Part shown: positions 26,445-39,000 of the stretch, one piece after another
How the letters are laid out: each line of letters opens with the position of its first letter
Numbering within the stretch: the first letter of the stretch is position 1
DNA from: Anaerolineae bacterium
GTDB taxonomy: Bacteria; Chloroflexota; Anaerolineae; Aggregatilineales; Phototrophicaceae
Length of the DNA: 64,000 nucleotides
Assembly: GCA_022824565.1 (NCBI GenBank)
Contig: JAJDZQ010000166.1
Location: forward strand, 1-64,000
Reading direction: 5' to 3'
The notes under the pieces: generated by a model
Database searches by the model: none
Seen by the model: only the letters and a program-made list of their open reading frames with translations
What the model was told of the DNA's origin: nothing
Position numbers and translations under genes: made by a program

Positions 26445-27274
26445 GTCGCATCCGCTTTGAATGGGAGGTCGAGGCGGACACAATCGACCAGCCCGATGGC
26501 GAAGACCCGCTACTCAAGCGAAATCGCCGCCGAAACCTGCGTCGCTTGCTGCTGTTGGTCGCGCTGCTGGTTGCGGCAATCCTGCTAGGCGGGCTGGCTT
26601 TGCATTTGCGGCTTGTGCAAGTGCAGAACGAGATTGCGCAACAGCTTACAGACACCATCAAAGTGGAGGCGGCAGCCCTGCGCATCGGCGATCGCAGCAC
26701 ATTTATGCAGATACAAAGCGGTGATGAAAGCTGGCTGACGGCGCAATCGACACTTTTTGAGCGCTATCAGACATTGAAATCTGCGAATGCAATCGAGTTG
26801 TCTGGCGATATTCTGTCGGTGACAATCGCAGGCGAACGAGCGCGCGCCCTGGTGAGGGAAGATGTAAATGGCTTGCCCTATGCGCGGCTGTCTTTCTATG
26901 TTCGGGCAGAGCGAACCTGGCGACATACCGCGCCCGATTTCACATTTTGGGGCGAGCAACAACGCAGCGAGGCGGGGCGCGTTATCGTCAATTATCAAGA
27001 GGCCGATGCGATTTTTTCCAGGCAACTGGCAGAAGCTGTAGCAAACTGGTTCGATGCTCAGTGCGCTGCAATAGACTGCGACGCTGGCGCGAAGCTGCAA
27101 ATTGATATCGTACCCGATCTGGAAGAACCGCTTCTGTGGATGGATGCAGGCGCAGGCCGGTTGCTGGTGCGCTCGCCATATCTGGACCGCGTCCGCGCCG
27201 AGACGCCATTTGACAAGGAACAGGCTGCGGCGCTCTACAAACTAATCAGCGATAACTGGGATTTCGGCTTGTAG
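26441..27274 (+). CDS. Membrane-anchored protein of unknown function
   Basis: This 277-residue protein has a short arginine-rich cytoplasmic N-terminus (about 1-35), one membrane span (about 36-56, LLLLVALLVAAILLGGLAL) and a soluble outer domain of about 215 residues. I do not recognise the outer domain; it has FYVRAERTWRHTAPDFTFWG and two cysteines near the C-terminal half. The GTG start is coupled to birA by a 4-base overlap. The coupling may be only positional. Confidence 0.65.
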   Translation: MSRIRFEWEVEADTIDQPDGEDPLLKRNRRRNLRRLLLLVALLVAAILLGGLALHLRLVQVQNEIAQQLTDTIKVEAAALRIGDRSTFMQIQSGDESWLTAQSTLFERYQTLKSANAIELSGDILSVTIAGERARALVREDVNGLPYARLSFYVRAERTWRHTAPDFTFWGEQQRSEAGRVIVNYQEADAIFSRQLAEAVANWFDAQCAAIDCDAGAKLQIDIVPDLEEPLLWMDAGAGRLLVRSPYLDRVRAETPFDKEQAAALYKLISDNWDFGL

Positions 27275-27287
27275 TGCGAGGGAAGTC

Positions 27288-27312
27288 CCGGGCTGGCAGT
27301 ACCAACCCGGGC
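27288..27312. terminator. GC-rich hairpin between convergent genes
   Basis: CCCGGGCTGG and CCAACCCGGG form a 10-base stem with one mismatch around a 5-base loop, between two convergent stop codons. No U-tract follows on either strand, so if it ends transcription it is not a classical intrinsic terminator. Confidence 0.35.
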
Positions 27313-27343
27313 GAAATGATCTGACTTGGAGAGCAGTGGTTGA

Positions 27344-27760
27344 TTAGCCGTCCATGCCCATTGCAGCATTGCGCAGGACGACCAGGAATGCCAGTACATG
27401 GCCGAAAATGATGTGCCCAAAGAGGCTGGGATCTGTCAGCGAAATCTGCAGCATTTCCCCACCGGCGATAGCGGGCATAATAATGAGGCCGCCGAGAATC
27501 CACCAGATCACGCCATAGATGAGACCGCCAACCGCGATGTCCGCCAGCGGGTTGTTCATCTTGACATATTCTGTGAAGAGACCCGTGTAAAGCGCGCCAA
27601 TCACTGCGCTGATGATGATATGCAGGATGAAGCCAATCAGGGCATCAGCCGAAATCATCCCGCCGACCATGTCCGCCATGCCCGGACCCATAAACGCCAT
27701 GAACACATACCCAGACATAATGCCCGGGATGATACCCTTCATCAATTTGTCGCTGTCCAT
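27344..27760 (-). CDS. Small multi-spanning membrane protein
   Basis: This 138-residue protein has about four hydrophobic segments (IPGIMSGYVFMAFMGPG, LIGFILHIIISAVIGALYTG, AVGGLIYGVIWWILGGLI, FGHIIFGHVLAFLVVL), rich in glycine and methionine. I do not recognise the family. A GAGGAGG ribosome site lies upstream, supporting a real gene. It stands alone, transcribed leftward away from gyrA. Confidence 0.65.
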   Translation of the reverse strand: MDSDKLMKGIIPGIMSGYVFMAFMGPGMADMVGGMISADALIGFILHIIISAVIGALYTGLFTEYVKMNNPLADIAVGGLIYGVIWWILGGLIIMPAIAGGEMLQISLTDPSLFGHIIFGHVLAFLVVLRNAAMGMDG

Positions 27761-27866
27761 TTAGATTCCTCCTCTTAAGCACTGCATTACTTCTTTCCGT
27801 TGGAAGGGGAATTTGCGCGCAGGTCTCCTTTCTCGGCCGACTACACCGCCAAAGCACTTATGTCTT

Positions 27867-27893
27867 AGTATAACCCAAATTTGGATTCTGCAA
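27867..27893 (-). promoter_or_regulatory. Candidate promoter for the small membrane protein
   Basis: On the minus strand TTGCAG (27893-27888) and TATACT (27872-27867) are 15 bases apart, slightly short, about 100 bases before the start codon. It sits in the 351-base gap before gyrA; the rest of that gap shows only T-rich sequence and no convincing gene. Confidence 0.35.
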
Positions 27894-28031
27894 CATTTTT
27901 TTCGATATGGCTTCTTTTTTCTCGCAGGCTGATGAGATGGCTGGTCGGCAGCGCTGCCAAATCTTCCGCGCCCACATCCCGCAGCACACAGACATCCGCG
28001 CCTTTTCTAGCGCGCGCCTGGCATAGCAGGA

Positions 28032-28060
28032 TTGCCGCCTATGTGATACAATTCTATAGG
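28032..28060 (+). promoter_or_regulatory. Candidate gyrA promoter
   Basis: TTGCCG (28032-28037) and TATAGG (28055-28060) are separated by 17 bases, 52 bases before the gyrA start. Each box matches the sigma-70 consensus at four of six positions. It argues that in-frame sequence further upstream is leader and not coding. Confidence 0.4.
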
Positions 28061-28111
28061 CTAAATGGGGCAGGTATCGCAAGCAGAATCGAGGGCGGGA
28101 AGCCGCACAAT

Positions 28112-30658
<2,547 letters not shown>

Positions 30659-30921
30659 AGTTTGCCTGTTGGTCAAGCCCCACGGTCGCCCAGCGGTGCC
30701 AGTCTGATGGTGCAGGTGACAGCGACCCCATGCTAAATCAAGCAAGAGCGCGCTTCTCTCTATACAGGCTTGTCCGCAATTCTGCAAAAGAGAAGGTCTG
30801 AAGAGCTGCGCGGCAGCAAACCCCCACCCCAAAGTGAGGGAAGGGCTCTATTGCTTACTGCTCAGATTGCTTAGCACCCCTACCCGCCTTGTGGGGGAAA
30901 GGGACCGGGGATGGAGGCAGA
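30659..30921. other. Intergenic region with low-complexity G/C-rich repeat
   Basis: This 263-base gap lies between convergent gyrA and the L25 gene. It contains a short palindrome GCTGCGCGGCAGC (near 30803) followed by CCCCCACCCC, and near 30880 a CCTTGTGGGGGAAAGGGACCGGGG stretch split over repeated C-rich and G-rich blocks, like dispersed intergenic repeats. No gene or clear terminator is seen. Confidence 0.4.
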
Positions 30922-31563
30922 TTACTCGTCGGAAGCTTCGTCTGCGTCTTCTACTTCTTCACCGTCGATTTCGCCTTCTTCGCCTTCCAGGTCTTCTTCG
31001 GCGCGCGCGGCGGCGGGCTGTACAATCTTCGCCAGCATCTCGTTGGGGTCATTGTGCACGGTGACATTCTCGCCGAAGGTGAGATCGCGCACCAACACCT
31101 CAGAGCCCAATTCGGTCAAATCCGACAGGTCAATGATGATGCGGTCGCGGATATCGCTGGGATAGACTTCCAGAGTCAGCGAACTGCGACCGGTGATGAG
31201 GATGCCTTCGCGCGCCACAACCACTGGACTGCGGCCCTCCATGACAATCGGCACTTCCACCGAGATGCGCTGGGTCTGGTCGACAGCCAGGAAGTCGACA
31301 TGCAGGATATCGCCGCGCACGACATCGCGTTGCACTTCACGAGCCAGCGAAGGATAAACCTCCCCCTCGACTTCGATATCGATCAAGTTGGTGCCGCCAG
31401 CCTCCATCAGCATCACTTCGACCGAGCGATAGGGGAATTGTACGCTGAGCGGATCGGTCGAGGGACCATAGAGAATGGCGGGTACAAAGCCGTCGCGCCG
31501 CAGCTGACGATTTTTCTTGCCTCGCGCCCCGCGTTTTTGGGCGGCAAGCTGAAAGTCGGACAT
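30922..31563 (-). CDS. rplY: 50S ribosomal protein L25 (long Ctc form)
   Basis: This 213-residue two-domain L25/Ctc protein binds 5S rRNA. The N-terminal L25 domain (about 1-95) has LRRDGFVPAILYGP and ILHVDFLAVD. The C-terminal Ctc beta domain (about 96-185) has VEVPIVMEGRSPVV and LEVYPSDIRDRI. A very acidic tail follows (about 186-213). The gene ends a convergent pair with gyrA; tRNA-Gly lies upstream on the same strand. Confidence 0.93.
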   Translation of the reverse strand: MSDFQLAAQKRGARGKKNRQLRRDGFVPAILYGPSTDPLSVQFPYRSVEVMLMEAGGTNLIDIEVEGEVYPSLAREVQRDVVRGDILHVDFLAVDQTQRISVEVPIVMEGRSPVVVAREGILITGRSSLTLEVYPSDIRDRIIIDLSDLTELGSEVLVRDLTFGENVTVHNDPNEMLAKIVQPAAARAEEDLEGEEGEIDGEEVEDADEASDE

Positions 31564-31706
31564 GGGTTTGGCTCCTGTGCGCGCACAGCGGTTGGCGCGC
31601 TGGCTGCTGTTATAGAAAATGCTTCGCGCCCATGCTATTGCCCGGCTGCGCGGGTGTCAATAGGCTTTGACGCGCTGGCACACAAAGTTCGGGGAAAGCC
31701 CTAGAA

Positions 31707-31779
31707 AGCGGGTAACGGGACTCGAACCCGTGACCTACTGCTTGGGAAGCAGTCGCTCTACCGACTGAGCTATACCCGC
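31707..31779 (-). tRNA. tRNA-Gly (anticodon CCC)
   Basis: A full cloverleaf reads on the minus strand: acceptor GCGGGTA/TACCCGC (7 pairs), D-arm GCTC/GAGC, anticodon stem ACTGC/GCAGT around loop TTCCCAA, and T-arm ACGGG/CCCGT around TTCGAGT. The discriminator base is U and CCA is not encoded. Confidence 0.95.
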
Positions 31780-31991
31780 GCACCGTCTGTAGTTTAGGGT
31801 TCGCCCCTACCTTTGTCAAGCCGCGGTGGTATTTTGCACTGGGCGCTCGCATTATGATGCATTGCTTCCTCTCGGTGGACTCGCTGGCAAGTTAGAATTA
31901 TGCGATTAGCTGGTTATTGATGCCTCAGGGGCTATGCGCAAATAGCGATTGTGCTAGAATGCGCGGCTGCGTTCAGCAACGATTGGCAACC

Positions 31992-33173
31992 ATGATGTCT
32001 CTTGCCGGACAACCGGCCAGCGAGCGCAAGCTCAAGATCTTGATGCTGCTTCTCTATTATTACCCGCATTCCACCGGCTTGACGAACTATGTGCGAATGC
32101 TGGCAGAGGCGCTGGTGCAGCGCGGTCACGAAGTCACCGTCGTGGCTTCGCAGCATACGAAGGCGCTGCCGCGCGGGGAGTCTATGCTCAATGGCGTGCG
32201 CGTTGTGCGTTTGTGGGCGCCGCTGCGCATCAGTCGGGGCTTTATCATGCCCACCTATCCCTGGCAGATTTACCGCCTCATCCGCCAGCACGACATCGTC
32301 AACATTCATGTCCCGCTGCTAGAGACGGCGCTGGTTGCTATTCTTTCGGGCTTGGCTGGCGTCAAGCTCATCGCCACACATCACGGCGACTTGATCTTGC
32401 CAGCGGGCCGCTTCAATCGTTTTATCACAAGTGTCATGTTCGCTATGTACCAGCAGATGGCGCGGCGAGTCGCCTGTCTGGTCGGTTACAGCGATGATTA
32501 TGCAGACAACTCGTATTACCTGCGGCCATTTCGTGACAAGGTGCGCAGCATATACCCGCCGGTGCAAATCCCCTTGCCCGACCAGACGAAGACCAGCGAG
32601 TGGCGCGCCGCCTGGCAGCACAAAGGCGGACCGGTCATCGGCTTTTCTGGCCGATTCGTGCAAGAAAAACGCCCCGACCTGTTGATCCGCGCGCTGGATG
32701 TCATCAACAAACGCCATCCGCACGCGCGCATCATCTTCGCCGGCGAATATGACATCCCCTACGAAGGCACCTGGCAGCGGCACGCAGCCCTGGTCGAACA
32801 ATACCGATCGCAACTGGTCTTTTTGGGACTCTTGCGCGACCCACGAGAACTGGCGAACTTTTATGCAGCCTGCGATGTGCTGGTGCTGCCCAGCGACAGC
32901 GACTGTTTTGCCCTGGTGCAGGTCGAAGCTATGCTGTGCGGCACAGCGGTGGTGATGACAGACATCGCCGGCGGGCGCGTGCCAGTGCAGGTGACAGGCA
33001 TGGGCTTATTGGCGAAGGCGGGCGATGCCATCTCGATTGGCGAGGCTGTGCTGGCTGTGCTGGCAGACCGGGCCAGCTATACAAAACCGCGGGAAGAGAT
33101 CGCGCAGATTTTTTCATTTGACAGGACCCTGCAAAGCTATGAAGAATTGTTCCTGCAGCACGCGCGCAAATGA
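31992..33173 (+). CDS. Glycosyltransferase family 4 (GT-B fold)
   Basis: This 393-residue cytoplasmic, nucleotide-sugar-dependent glycosyltransferase opens with LKILMLLLYYYPHSTGLTNY, typical of the GT4 N-terminal Rossmann domain. The C-terminal donor domain has GFSGRFVQEKRPDLLIRAL and a modified EX7E motif in SDCFALVQVEAM (aspartate in the first acidic place, then E). The double ATG at 31992/31995 is chosen over an upstream frame because homology begins soon after. It is the first gene of the rightward glycosylation cluster and probably builds a lipid-linked sugar. Confidence 0.85.
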   Translation: MMSLAGQPASERKLKILMLLLYYYPHSTGLTNYVRMLAEALVQRGHEVTVVASQHTKALPRGESMLNGVRVVRLWAPLRISRGFIMPTYPWQIYRLIRQHDIVNIHVPLLETALVAILSGLAGVKLIATHHGDLILPAGRFNRFITSVMFAMYQQMARRVACLVGYSDDYADNSYYLRPFRDKVRSIYPPVQIPLPDQTKTSEWRAAWQHKGGPVIGFSGRFVQEKRPDLLIRALDVINKRHPHARIIFAGEYDIPYEGTWQRHAALVEQYRSQLVFLGLLRDPRELANFYAACDVLVLPSDSDCFALVQVEAMLCGTAVVMTDIAGGRVPVQVTGMGLLAKAGDAISIGEAVLAVLADRASYTKPREEIAQIFSFDRTLQSYEELFLQHARK

Positions 33174-33271
33174 CCGCGCAAATGACCACGCAATTGATAG
33201 GGAATAGCAAGAATTGGTCGCTACAATAGACGAAAACCATACCAGCCCAGGCGACCATAGCGAAGCACAAC

Positions 33272-36019
33272 TTGCTAGTCGCGACGCGGCGAGCCCGGGC
33301 CGGCGACAAAAGGTCTCTCGCAGAGGATGCCCCGTTGAACAGTGGACAAGATAGACAAGTGACTGACGACCCGGCTCGACCTGAAAACCCTGAATCCACA
33401 GCGGATGCCAGCTGGGAAGCCTCCTTGCAAGAATTGACCGTTGCCCAGCTTCTCGGCTTGTTGATCAGAAAACCACTGGCAACCAGGCGGCGCATCCAGC
33501 GCACAGCCGCGTCTATACCCCAGCAAATGGAGCCGGCGTCGCCTGAGCCGCTGATGGCGCAAAGTGCGGGCAGGCAGGGCAGCTGGCAACTGGCAAGCGG
33601 GCGGCTGTTGCAGGGCAGGCATTTGCAGCTGATTCTGTATTTGGCGGCCGTTTTGTTTGCCTATATCGGCAGTGTCTATGGGCGTGGCACGCCAGAGATC
33701 TCGCGTATCAATTACTATTCGATGCAAGTTGCGGCACCCTATCTGTGGGCGGGCTTCTTGCTGTGGCTGCTGGCGGAAGTTGTTGGTCATTGGCAGCCAT
33801 TGCGCGCTGGCTGGCGCAGGCTGGACGAGCTCGATCGCTGGCGCTGGCTGGCGCGCCTGGTCCCTGCGCTAATTTGCCTCAGCGGCGTCTTTGTGCTGGC
33901 GACTTCTCTGAGCGCGCCACTTGACCAATCTGTAGAACTGGCGGCTAACGGTCTCCTGCGCTTTGCCAGCGGCGGAATGGTCTGGTTGGGCATCAATCTG
34001 AGCTTTCGGTGGCTTCGCCAACGCCAGCAGCCGCAGCCAAATTCAAATGCGTCGGCAACAGAAACACCAGCCCTGGCTTGCAAGCGGCCGCCGTTGCGCC
34101 CCCCAATTTGGCGCGAAATCAGCCCCTTGCGGGTCTTGATGATCGTGATCGCCTGCCTGTGCAGCCTGCATGTGTGGGAGAACTCGACCGGCAACTTCAT
34201 ACCGCTGGACACGATCAAAGTGTGGTTTGGCGCTTCGTTGCTGTGGTGCTTCTGCTTTGCGCCGCTGCGCTGGAATGTCTTTGATTGGGCGACGAATGCC
34301 ATCGACCATTGGCGGCGCATCCGCTGGCGCAGGTATCGAGGCGCGATTATCGGCTTCGTCTTGTTACTCATCCTCGGTTTCAGCTTCCGCTATGACAGGC
34401 TGGGCGAATACCCGCGCTATATGTATGGCGACCTGGTCGAGAAAATCCAGGATGCGCACAAAATCTATTACCATGATGATTATCGCATCTTTATGCAAAA
34501 TATCGGTGGCCGCGAGCCGCTGCATTTTTACCTGCTGTCTATCATGGCCAGCCAGGAAGGCATGAACTTCGACCACTTCGCGCTCAAGCACATGTCGGCG
34601 TTGTGGACGCTTTTGGCGATGCCGCTGATGTTTTGGATGACAGTGGAAATCTTCTCTGGCTTGCAGCGCGATCGAAAATGGTCGCTACTCGTTGGCTTGG
34701 CCATGCTGGGCTTGGTGGCAGGCAGTTTTTGGCATGTGGTGCTGGGCAGGCAGGGCATGCGCATCAACACAACGTCGTTTTGGGTGCCCGCCATCATGAT
34801 ATTTTTTGTGCGAGCGCTGCGCAACAACCGCCGTTCCGATTATATTGTGGCTGGATTGCTGCTCGGCTATGGCTTGATTAGCTATCAAGCCATGCGCATG
34901 TTGCCCGCTTCCCTCGTGGTCGGCGTGTGCATCGCCTTGTTGATGCGCCGCTTTTCATGGCGGACGCGCGCCAGCTATTTGCTGAATCTGGCTGTGCTGG
35001 CCGGCATCGCTTTCACTGTCTTTATGCCGATTTTGCGCTATTGGACAGAATATCCAGAAGATTATATGCGGCGCACCAGCACGCGCATGTTTGGCGATAT
35101 ACCCGTTTCTGAAGACGAACGCACAACATTCTTGCTGGAAAGCGGCGCCCGTTTTTTGAAGAACTGGCACGACCAATTCTTGATGTATCACTACAATGGC
35201 GAGCAGACCTTCATCACCAGCGCGCCCGACAAACCGGCTATGGACCCCATCTCAGCCGCCTTTATGTTATTGGGCGTGGCCGCCTGGCTGGTGCTGATGA
35301 TAAAGAAGCGCGACCCGTTTGTTTGGTATGCGCCGGCATTTTTGATTTTGGCGCATCTGTCATCGGCGCTGGCTTTGTCATTCCCGATCGAAGTGCCGAG
35401 CTTTTCCCGCGCCAGCGCAGCCATCACGCCGAGTTATCTCATCGCCGCGCTGCCTCTGGCTTTGGTCTGCCGCCAGCTATTTCGCTGCCTGCCGAAGCTG
35501 CTCGGGTTGCTGGCGGGCATCGGCTTCGGGGCGCTGGTGATTCTGGCTTCCAACGAATTCAATGCCGACTACTACTTCGGCTATTTCACCGACAACTTCA
35601 ACGCCTCGTCGCATCCCTATGTCGAAGCTGGCACAGTGCTGCGCGGATTTGTGGATAGCGATGGCGGCTTTGGCAATGCTTTTGTCGTGGCGATTCCCCA
35701 TTGGCTGGATCATCGGGCGGTTGGCATCGAGGCGGGCGTCATGTACTTCGACAATGGGGCTTTCATTGACGACATCCCCTGGCTAATCCGCCGCAACGCC
35801 CACAGCCCAACCCGCTGGCCCCTTGATGCTCAACGTGATCTGCTCTTCTTCTATGCCAACAGCGACCTGACAACGCCGCTCGTGCTGGAAGAGTGGTTTC
35901 CGCAAGGCAGGAGCTTGTTCATCGAAGCGCAGCAGCCCAACCGCGGCTTCTATGTCTACCGCGTGCCGGCTTTGGGGCAACAGGGCTTGCAAAACTTCAT
36001 TGATCAATTCGCACCATGA
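33272..36019 (+). CDS. GT-C-type membrane glycosyltransferase-like protein
   Basis: About 915 residues with a hydrophilic N-terminus of about 115 residues, then roughly 12 spans beginning LILYLAAVLFAYIGSVYG. The large loop after the fourth or fifth span has YMYGDLVEKIQDA and GGREPLHFYLL, as in ArnT/PMT-like GT-C enzymes. The C-terminal 200 residues are extracytoplasmic. The exact start is unclear: an in-frame GTG near 33360 would shorten the soluble N-terminus. Its stop overlaps the next start by 4 bases. Donor and acceptor unknown. Confidence 0.7.
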   Translation: MLVATRRARAGDKRSLAEDAPLNSGQDRQVTDDPARPENPESTADASWEASLQELTVAQLLGLLIRKPLATRRRIQRTAASIPQQMEPASPEPLMAQSAGRQGSWQLASGRLLQGRHLQLILYLAAVLFAYIGSVYGRGTPEISRINYYSMQVAAPYLWAGFLLWLLAEVVGHWQPLRAGWRRLDELDRWRWLARLVPALICLSGVFVLATSLSAPLDQSVELAANGLLRFASGGMVWLGINLSFRWLRQRQQPQPNSNASATETPALACKRPPLRPPIWREISPLRVLMIVIACLCSLHVWENSTGNFIPLDTIKVWFGASLLWCFCFAPLRWNVFDWATNAIDHWRRIRWRRYRGAIIGFVLLLILGFSFRYDRLGEYPRYMYGDLVEKIQDAHKIYYHDDYRIFMQNIGGREPLHFYLLSIMASQEGMNFDHFALKHMSALWTLLAMPLMFWMTVEIFSGLQRDRKWSLLVGLAMLGLVAGSFWHVVLGRQGMRINTTSFWVPAIMIFFVRALRNNRRSDYIVAGLLLGYGLISYQAMRMLPASLVVGVCIALLMRRFSWRTRASYLLNLAVLAGIAFTVFMPILRYWTEYPEDYMRRTSTRMFGDIPVSEDERTTFLLESGARFLKNWHDQFLMYHYNGEQTFITSAPDKPAMDPISAAFMLLGVAAWLVLMIKKRDPFVWYAPAFLILAHLSSALALSFPIEVPSFSRASAAITPSYLIAALPLALVCRQLFRCLPKLLGLLAGIGFGALVILASNEFNADYYFGYFTDNFNASSHPYVEAGTVLRGFVDSDGGFGNAFVVAIPHWLDHRAVGIEAGVMYFDNGAFIDDIPWLIRRNAHSPTRWPLDAQRDLLFFYANSDLTTPLVLEEWFPQGRSLFIEAQQPNRGFYVYRVPALGQQGLQNFIDQFAP

Positions 36020-39000
36020 CGCCGGCAGCAGCGCATAACGAAAACCAGGCGGCGCGGCTTATGCCGTTGCGACGCGCGCTTTCGAGCCGTGGCCGCATCA
36101 TCAACCTGCTGCTGGCGCTGGTGTTGGTCTATGGCCTGGGCCTGCGCCTGGTCGGGCAAAATTGGGATGACTATTCGCACACGCATCCCGACGAGATGTT
36201 CCTGACCCTGTTGTCTCTGCCACACTTCGGCGGCGTCAACAATTTTACGCCGGACGAAGTCAATTTCCCTCGCCAGCAGATCATCGCCCATGCCCAGGGA
36301 CCTGCTGTCCAAACACAGCAAGACATTGTTGGCGCAGCTTCATTGCGGCTGGGCGCGGTCGCGGGCACATTCTCGGCTGAAGCGGCGCATTGGCTGGCCA
36401 ATGACAAATCGGTCGCCAGCTACCAGGATATGACAGCCGCTCAACATGCGCTGCGCTCGCGGCAGGTGGATGTCTTGCTGGCGCGAGCCACAACGCCCCT
36501 GCTGCACGTTGAACTCGTGCAGCGCGGTGCCATCGAGTCGACCAACTTGCAAGAGCTGTATTGCCGATACCATAACCCGGCCAGCGCTGGGGTCGGCGGC
36601 TATTTTGATACGCGCTGTTCGCCACTGAACCCGCACAATGCCACGCAGTCCTTCTTTGTATATGGGACTTTGCCAATCTTTTTGGCGCACTTTGGCAGCG
36701 AGATCTTGCGCGCGGGCACAGAAGCCGGCTGGCCATTTTTTGACTTTTTGGCGCCGCATCTGGTTTGGCGCGGCATCAGCATGGTCTTTGACAGTTTGTC
36801 GATCCTGGTTGTTTTTCTGTTGGGTCGGCGCGCTCACGATCAGCGGGTGGGCTTGCTGGCGGCGCTCTTCTATGCGTCGTCTCCGCTGGCGATCCAGTTG
36901 GCGCACTTTGGCACGGTCAATGCTATCGCCTGTTTTTGGGTTGGTCTGGCGCTCTATTTCGCGGTTGGCGTCCAACAACAGGGCCGGCACGGTGCCTACT
37001 GGTGGTTTGGCATCGCTTGTGGCGCGGCGGTGGCCAGCCGCATCAACCTGGCGCCGCTGGCTGGCATCATCGTGCTGGCGGCTGCTGTACAGCTGCTGCC
37101 CGCGCTCAGCTTCCAGCCGGGCAACAAACTGCGCCGGCAGCTCGTCTGGCACACTGTCGCCGGCTTGTTGCTGGCGGGTTTCGGCGCATTCCTGGCTTTT
37201 CGCGTCTTGAATCCATACGCCTTTGCAGGCCCTGGCTTTCTGAATATCTTGCCAAATGACCGCTGGCTGGAGAATATGGAGCGCGTCAGCGTCACCGTAT
37301 CCAGTCCCCAAGAATTCCCTCCCAACTGGCAGTGGCTGGCGAAGTCTTCGCTCGTGCATCCAGCCAAGGACATGCTGTTTTGGGGCATGGGCATCACATT
37401 CGGCGTTCTGGGCTGGTTTGGCTGGGGCTGGTCGGCGCTGCGGCTGCTCAGGTTGGGCGCGGGTTCTACCCGTCAACTGCTGCTGCTGGTCTGGGTGGGC
37501 GGCTACACGATCTGGATGGCGCGGCTCTTCGCCATGACGATCCGCTATTACCTGCCGCTCTATGGCGCGCTGGCTGTGTTGGCTGGCTGGTGCCTGGTCG
37601 AATTGTGGCGACGATCGCAGTCATCCGAGCGAAGTTCGCCCATCGCGGCCGGTCTGCTGGCCTTTTTTGGCGCGTCCTTCGCCGCTGTTGGCACCGCGCA
37701 TGCGCAGGGAGTGGCTGCCGACGCCACCGCCATCACGGCGATTGGCTTGGGACTGGCTTTGCTGGTTGCTGGCATCGTGCCCAGTTTCCGCCGCGGGCGC
37801 GTCATTGTGCTGGGCGGCTTCGCACTGGGGTTCGCCTTGATTTGGGGATTGATGAGCGCGGGCAGATACCAGCATCAGACGACGCTCGTGCAGGGTTCGC
37901 GCTATCTGTTTGAGCAGGTGCCAGGCGACTTTGCCATCCGCATAGATGGCGCAGACAGCCGTGCCCCCTTGATCAATATCGCCTTTCACAACAGCGGCCT
38001 GCCCCTGCCCGGCTTTGAAAACGCGCCGTATCTGGGCACGAACCTTTATCCAGAGACCGAAGCCAGACGTCAGGCTTTCGTTGCGCCAGCCAGCGGCATG
38101 ATATCTTCGGTGCATGCGCCGCACCTCTTCGACCCGCACGATGATGCAGAGCCAGAACACCTCGTCATCCGCGTGTACGAGGCAGACGGCGCAACAGTCT
38201 TGGCAGAAGCGACCTTGTACGCGAATTTGCCGCGCGATAAACATGCCCTGGGCGCGGCCTATGACATCCCCTTTGCGAACCCGGCGGAAGTCAGCGCAGG
38301 CGCTACCTATACATTTGAAGTGGAGATTTTGCCGGGCAGCGGCGATGTCGTTGGTTCGGGCTCGGTGGTGCTGGTAGAAGGCACTTGGGACAACCGTCTC
38401 ACCGGCATCCATACCTGCGATTTGCCCAGGGGGATGAGCCTGGCGGACGATTTGCCAGCCGGCAGCTTCCGCCCACGCGACTGCCGCGGCACGCAAGCCT
38501 GGTACGGTCTGGTCAACTCAATCGACCAGATCATGTCGTATCCGGTCGATGACCAGGTCAAGCGGGATGACATCCTGCGCAGCCTCGAGCTGGGCGACTA
38601 CCTCACCATCGCCAGCAACCGATTTTACGATCATCTGCGGCGCAACTTGAAGCGCTGGCCGCTGTCGACGCTCTATTATGAGAAGCTGTTTGCCGGCGAG
38701 CTGGGCTATGAGCTCGAACTCACGATAGACGAGCCATTTGAATGGGGTCCCTGGCGCGTTTCCGACCAGCATCTGCCGACCTACGATTCGCCCGTGTGGC
38801 TGGACGAGCTGGAAGCCGACGAAGCCTATCATGTTTATGATCATCCGGCCGTCTTCATCTTTCGCAAGACCGACGAGTATTCGCAGCAACGGGTCGAAGC
38901 CATATTCAGCCAGGTATCGCTGCTCCAGTATCAGGAATTGCGAGCGGATGACGAAGTGGCGCAAGACCTGGGCGTGTTCTACTGGAATCTGGAAGAAGCC

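Noticed and set aside
27858-28082. Possible small minus-strand gene before gyrA
   Set aside because: Weak composition, no ribosome site and no recognisable family; it could be a gene remnant but cannot be supported.
27881-28111. In-frame extension upstream of gyrA
   Set aside because: The extension has no gyrase homology, overlaps a candidate promoter, and the chosen ATG gives a standard GyrA N-terminus.
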